DNA of 6,031 nucleotides from Pseudomonadota bacterium (GTDB taxonomy: Bacteria > Pseudomonadota > Alphaproteobacteria > Sphingomonadales > Sphingomonadaceae): the NCBI GenBank assembly GCA_023424275.1, contig JAFAED010000176.1, forward strand, positions 1-6,031, written 5' to 3'. Below the pieces are notes generated by a model, which was not told the DNA's origin, did no database searches, and was given only the letters and a program-made list of their open reading frames with translations. The translations under genes and the position numbers were made by a program. Below, in pieces: positions 5,176-6,031 of the stretch (the first letter of the stretch is position 1; each line of letters starts with the position of its first letter).

Positions 5176-6031
5176 ATGATCTTAAGACGACAGTTTATCG
5201 CAGCCTCGTCTGTTGCTCTGGGACTGGCAATGACCGGCTGCGCGCGATCGTCGGACGGGAAGATCCGGATCGGTTTCATTGTCAAGCAGCCCGAGGAGCA
5301 ATGGTTCCAGAGCGAGTGGAAATTCGCCGGGGTCGCCGCGCGCGAGCATGGTTTCGACCTGATCCGCATCGGCGCCCCCGACGGCGACCGCGTGCTGACC
5401 GCGATCGACAACCTCGCCGCCAAAAATGCGTCGGGTTTCGTCATCTGCGCCCCCGACCCGCGCCTCGGCACCGCGATCGAGCAGCGCGCGCGCGTCAATG
5501 ACCTGAAAGTCATGTCGGTCGACGACCGGCTGATCGGTCCCGACGGCAAGCCGATCCGATCGATCCCGCATGTCGGCATCTCGGGCGTCGCAATCGGCAA
5601 GCTGGCAGGCGAAGCGGCGGCCGCCGAGGCAAAGCGGCGCGGTTGGCCGCTCGACAGCATCGGTGTGCTTCGTATCGCCTACGACAGCCTTGAAACCGCC
5701 CGCGAGCGCACTTTTGGCGCAAGGGACGCGCTGATCGCGGCGGGCCTTGCCGCCGAGCATATTTTCGACGCGCCGCAGCGTACGACCGACACCGAAGGCG
5801 GCTTTACCGCAGCCGACCCTGTCCTCACTCGCAACGCGGCGCTCAAGCACTGGATCGTCGTCGGGTTGAACGACGAGGCGGTATTGGGCGGCGTGCGCGC
5901 GGCCGAAGGCCTCGGTCTTGGCGCGGACGCGGTGATCGGCGTGGGGATCGGTGGATCGGGCACGGCCGATGCCGAGTTCGCCAAGACGCGCCAGACCGGC
6001 TTCTATGCCTCGATCCTGCTCAGTGCGCGCA
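5176..6031 (+). CDS. araF: AraF-type periplasmic sugar-binding protein of an ABC importer (3' truncated by window)
   Basis: The solute-binding subunit of a CUT2-type ABC sugar importer. The first 285 residues are visible and align well without gaps to my recollection of E. coli AraF, the L-arabinose/D-galactose/D-fucose binding protein: 'IGFIVKQPEEQWFQSEWKFA' (32-51), 'GFVICAPDPRLG' (87-98), 'SVDDR' (114-118), 'LETARERT' (172-179), 'LNDEAVLGGVRAAEG' (231-245), 'QTGFYASIL'. With a constant offset of 27 from mature AraF, the sugar contacts Lys10, Glu14, Trp16, Asp90, Thr147, Arg151 and Asn205 are kept as Lys37, Glu41, Trp43, Asp117, Thr174, Arg178 and Asn232. Asn232 and Asp235 become Gly259 and Gly262, and Met204 becomes Leu231. 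The N-terminus 'MILRRQFIAASSVALGLAMTGC' (here split: RRQFI at 4-8, Cys22) looks like a twin-arginine signal ending in a lipobox-like MTGC. It is divergent from the lactonase operon. The ATPase and permease genes (araG, araH) are expected downstream of the window. Confidence 0.92.
   Translation, partial: MILRRQFIAASSVALGLAMTGCARSSDGKIRIGFIVKQPEEQWFQSEWKFAGVAAREHGFDLIRIGAPDGDRVLTAIDNLAAKNASGFVICAPDPRLGTAIEQRARVNDLKVMSVDDRLIGPDGKPIRSIPHVGISGVAIGKLAGEAAAAEAKRRGWPLDSIGVLRIAYDSLETARERTFGARDALIAAGLAAEHIFDAPQRTTDTEGGFTAADPVLTRNAALKHWIVVGLNDEAVLGGVRAAEGLGLGADAVIGVGIGGSGTADAEFAKTRQTGFYASILLSAR

Noticed and set aside
5182..5850. 222-aa minus-strand frame opposite the AraF-like gene
   Set aside because: The plus-strand frame matches AraF along its whole length; the opposite frame is a mirror shadow.
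1..6031. A previously undescribed defence, mobile or CRISPR-type system
   Set aside because: No transposase, integrase, regularly spaced repeats or unassigned gene cluster is visible; every sizeable frame is accounted for by known sugar-catabolism and transport families.

Overview
The window reads as a sugar-catabolism locus from a GC-rich Gram-negative bacterium, most likely an alphaproteobacterium of the sphingomonad or Caulobacter type. This rests on strong C/G codon bias, a large TonB-dependent receptor with the 'GNP.LKPY' C-terminal signature common in those groups, and a receptor placed beside sugar genes. The genus is inference.

Layout. At 1-776 (+) is the C-terminal part of a TonB-dependent outer-membrane receptor. 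It is followed by a strong hairpin (789-813), then an aldose 1-epimerase gene, galM (843-1910, +). Converging on galM from the other strand is a tightly packed four-gene operon, read right to left: an SMP-30/gluconolactonase-type sugar lactonase (4198-5058), 2-dehydro-3-deoxygalactonokinase dgoK (3314-4201), 2-dehydro-3-deoxy-6-phosphogalactonate aldolase dgoA (2646-3317), and a DgoR-like FadR/GntR regulator (1907-2656). The first two junctions are 4-nt ATGA overlaps, and the regulator start overlaps the aldolase end. The galM and dgoR stop codons overlap in one CTAG. A 117-bp AT-rich divergent promoter region (5059-5175) carries back-to-back sigma70-like promoters and a 16-bp palindrome. Beyond it a periplasmic sugar-binding protein of the AraF type (5176 to the window end, +) opens what is probably an ABC importer operon.

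How it fits together. The gene set matches the oxidative De Ley-Doudoroff route for D-galactose: uptake across the outer membrane (receptor) and into the cytoplasm (AraF-type importer, a family that binds both L-arabinose and D-galactose), anomer interconversion (GalM), oxidation to the lactone (dehydrogenase not in the window), lactone hydrolysis (SMP-30), dehydration (dehydratase not in the window), phosphorylation (DgoK), and cleavage to pyruvate and glyceraldehyde 3-phosphate (DgoA). DgoR probably represses the locus from the divergent region.

The enzyme families are known. The most notable points are the pairing of an AraF-type importer with the Dgo branch, glycine at two expected sugar-contact positions of AraF, its Tat/lipoprotein-like signal sequence, the candidate operator, and an Asp-to-Asn change at a GalM active-site position. 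I see no insertion sequence, CRISPR array, tRNA or rRNA. The only intergenic stretches are 777-842 and 5059-5175.
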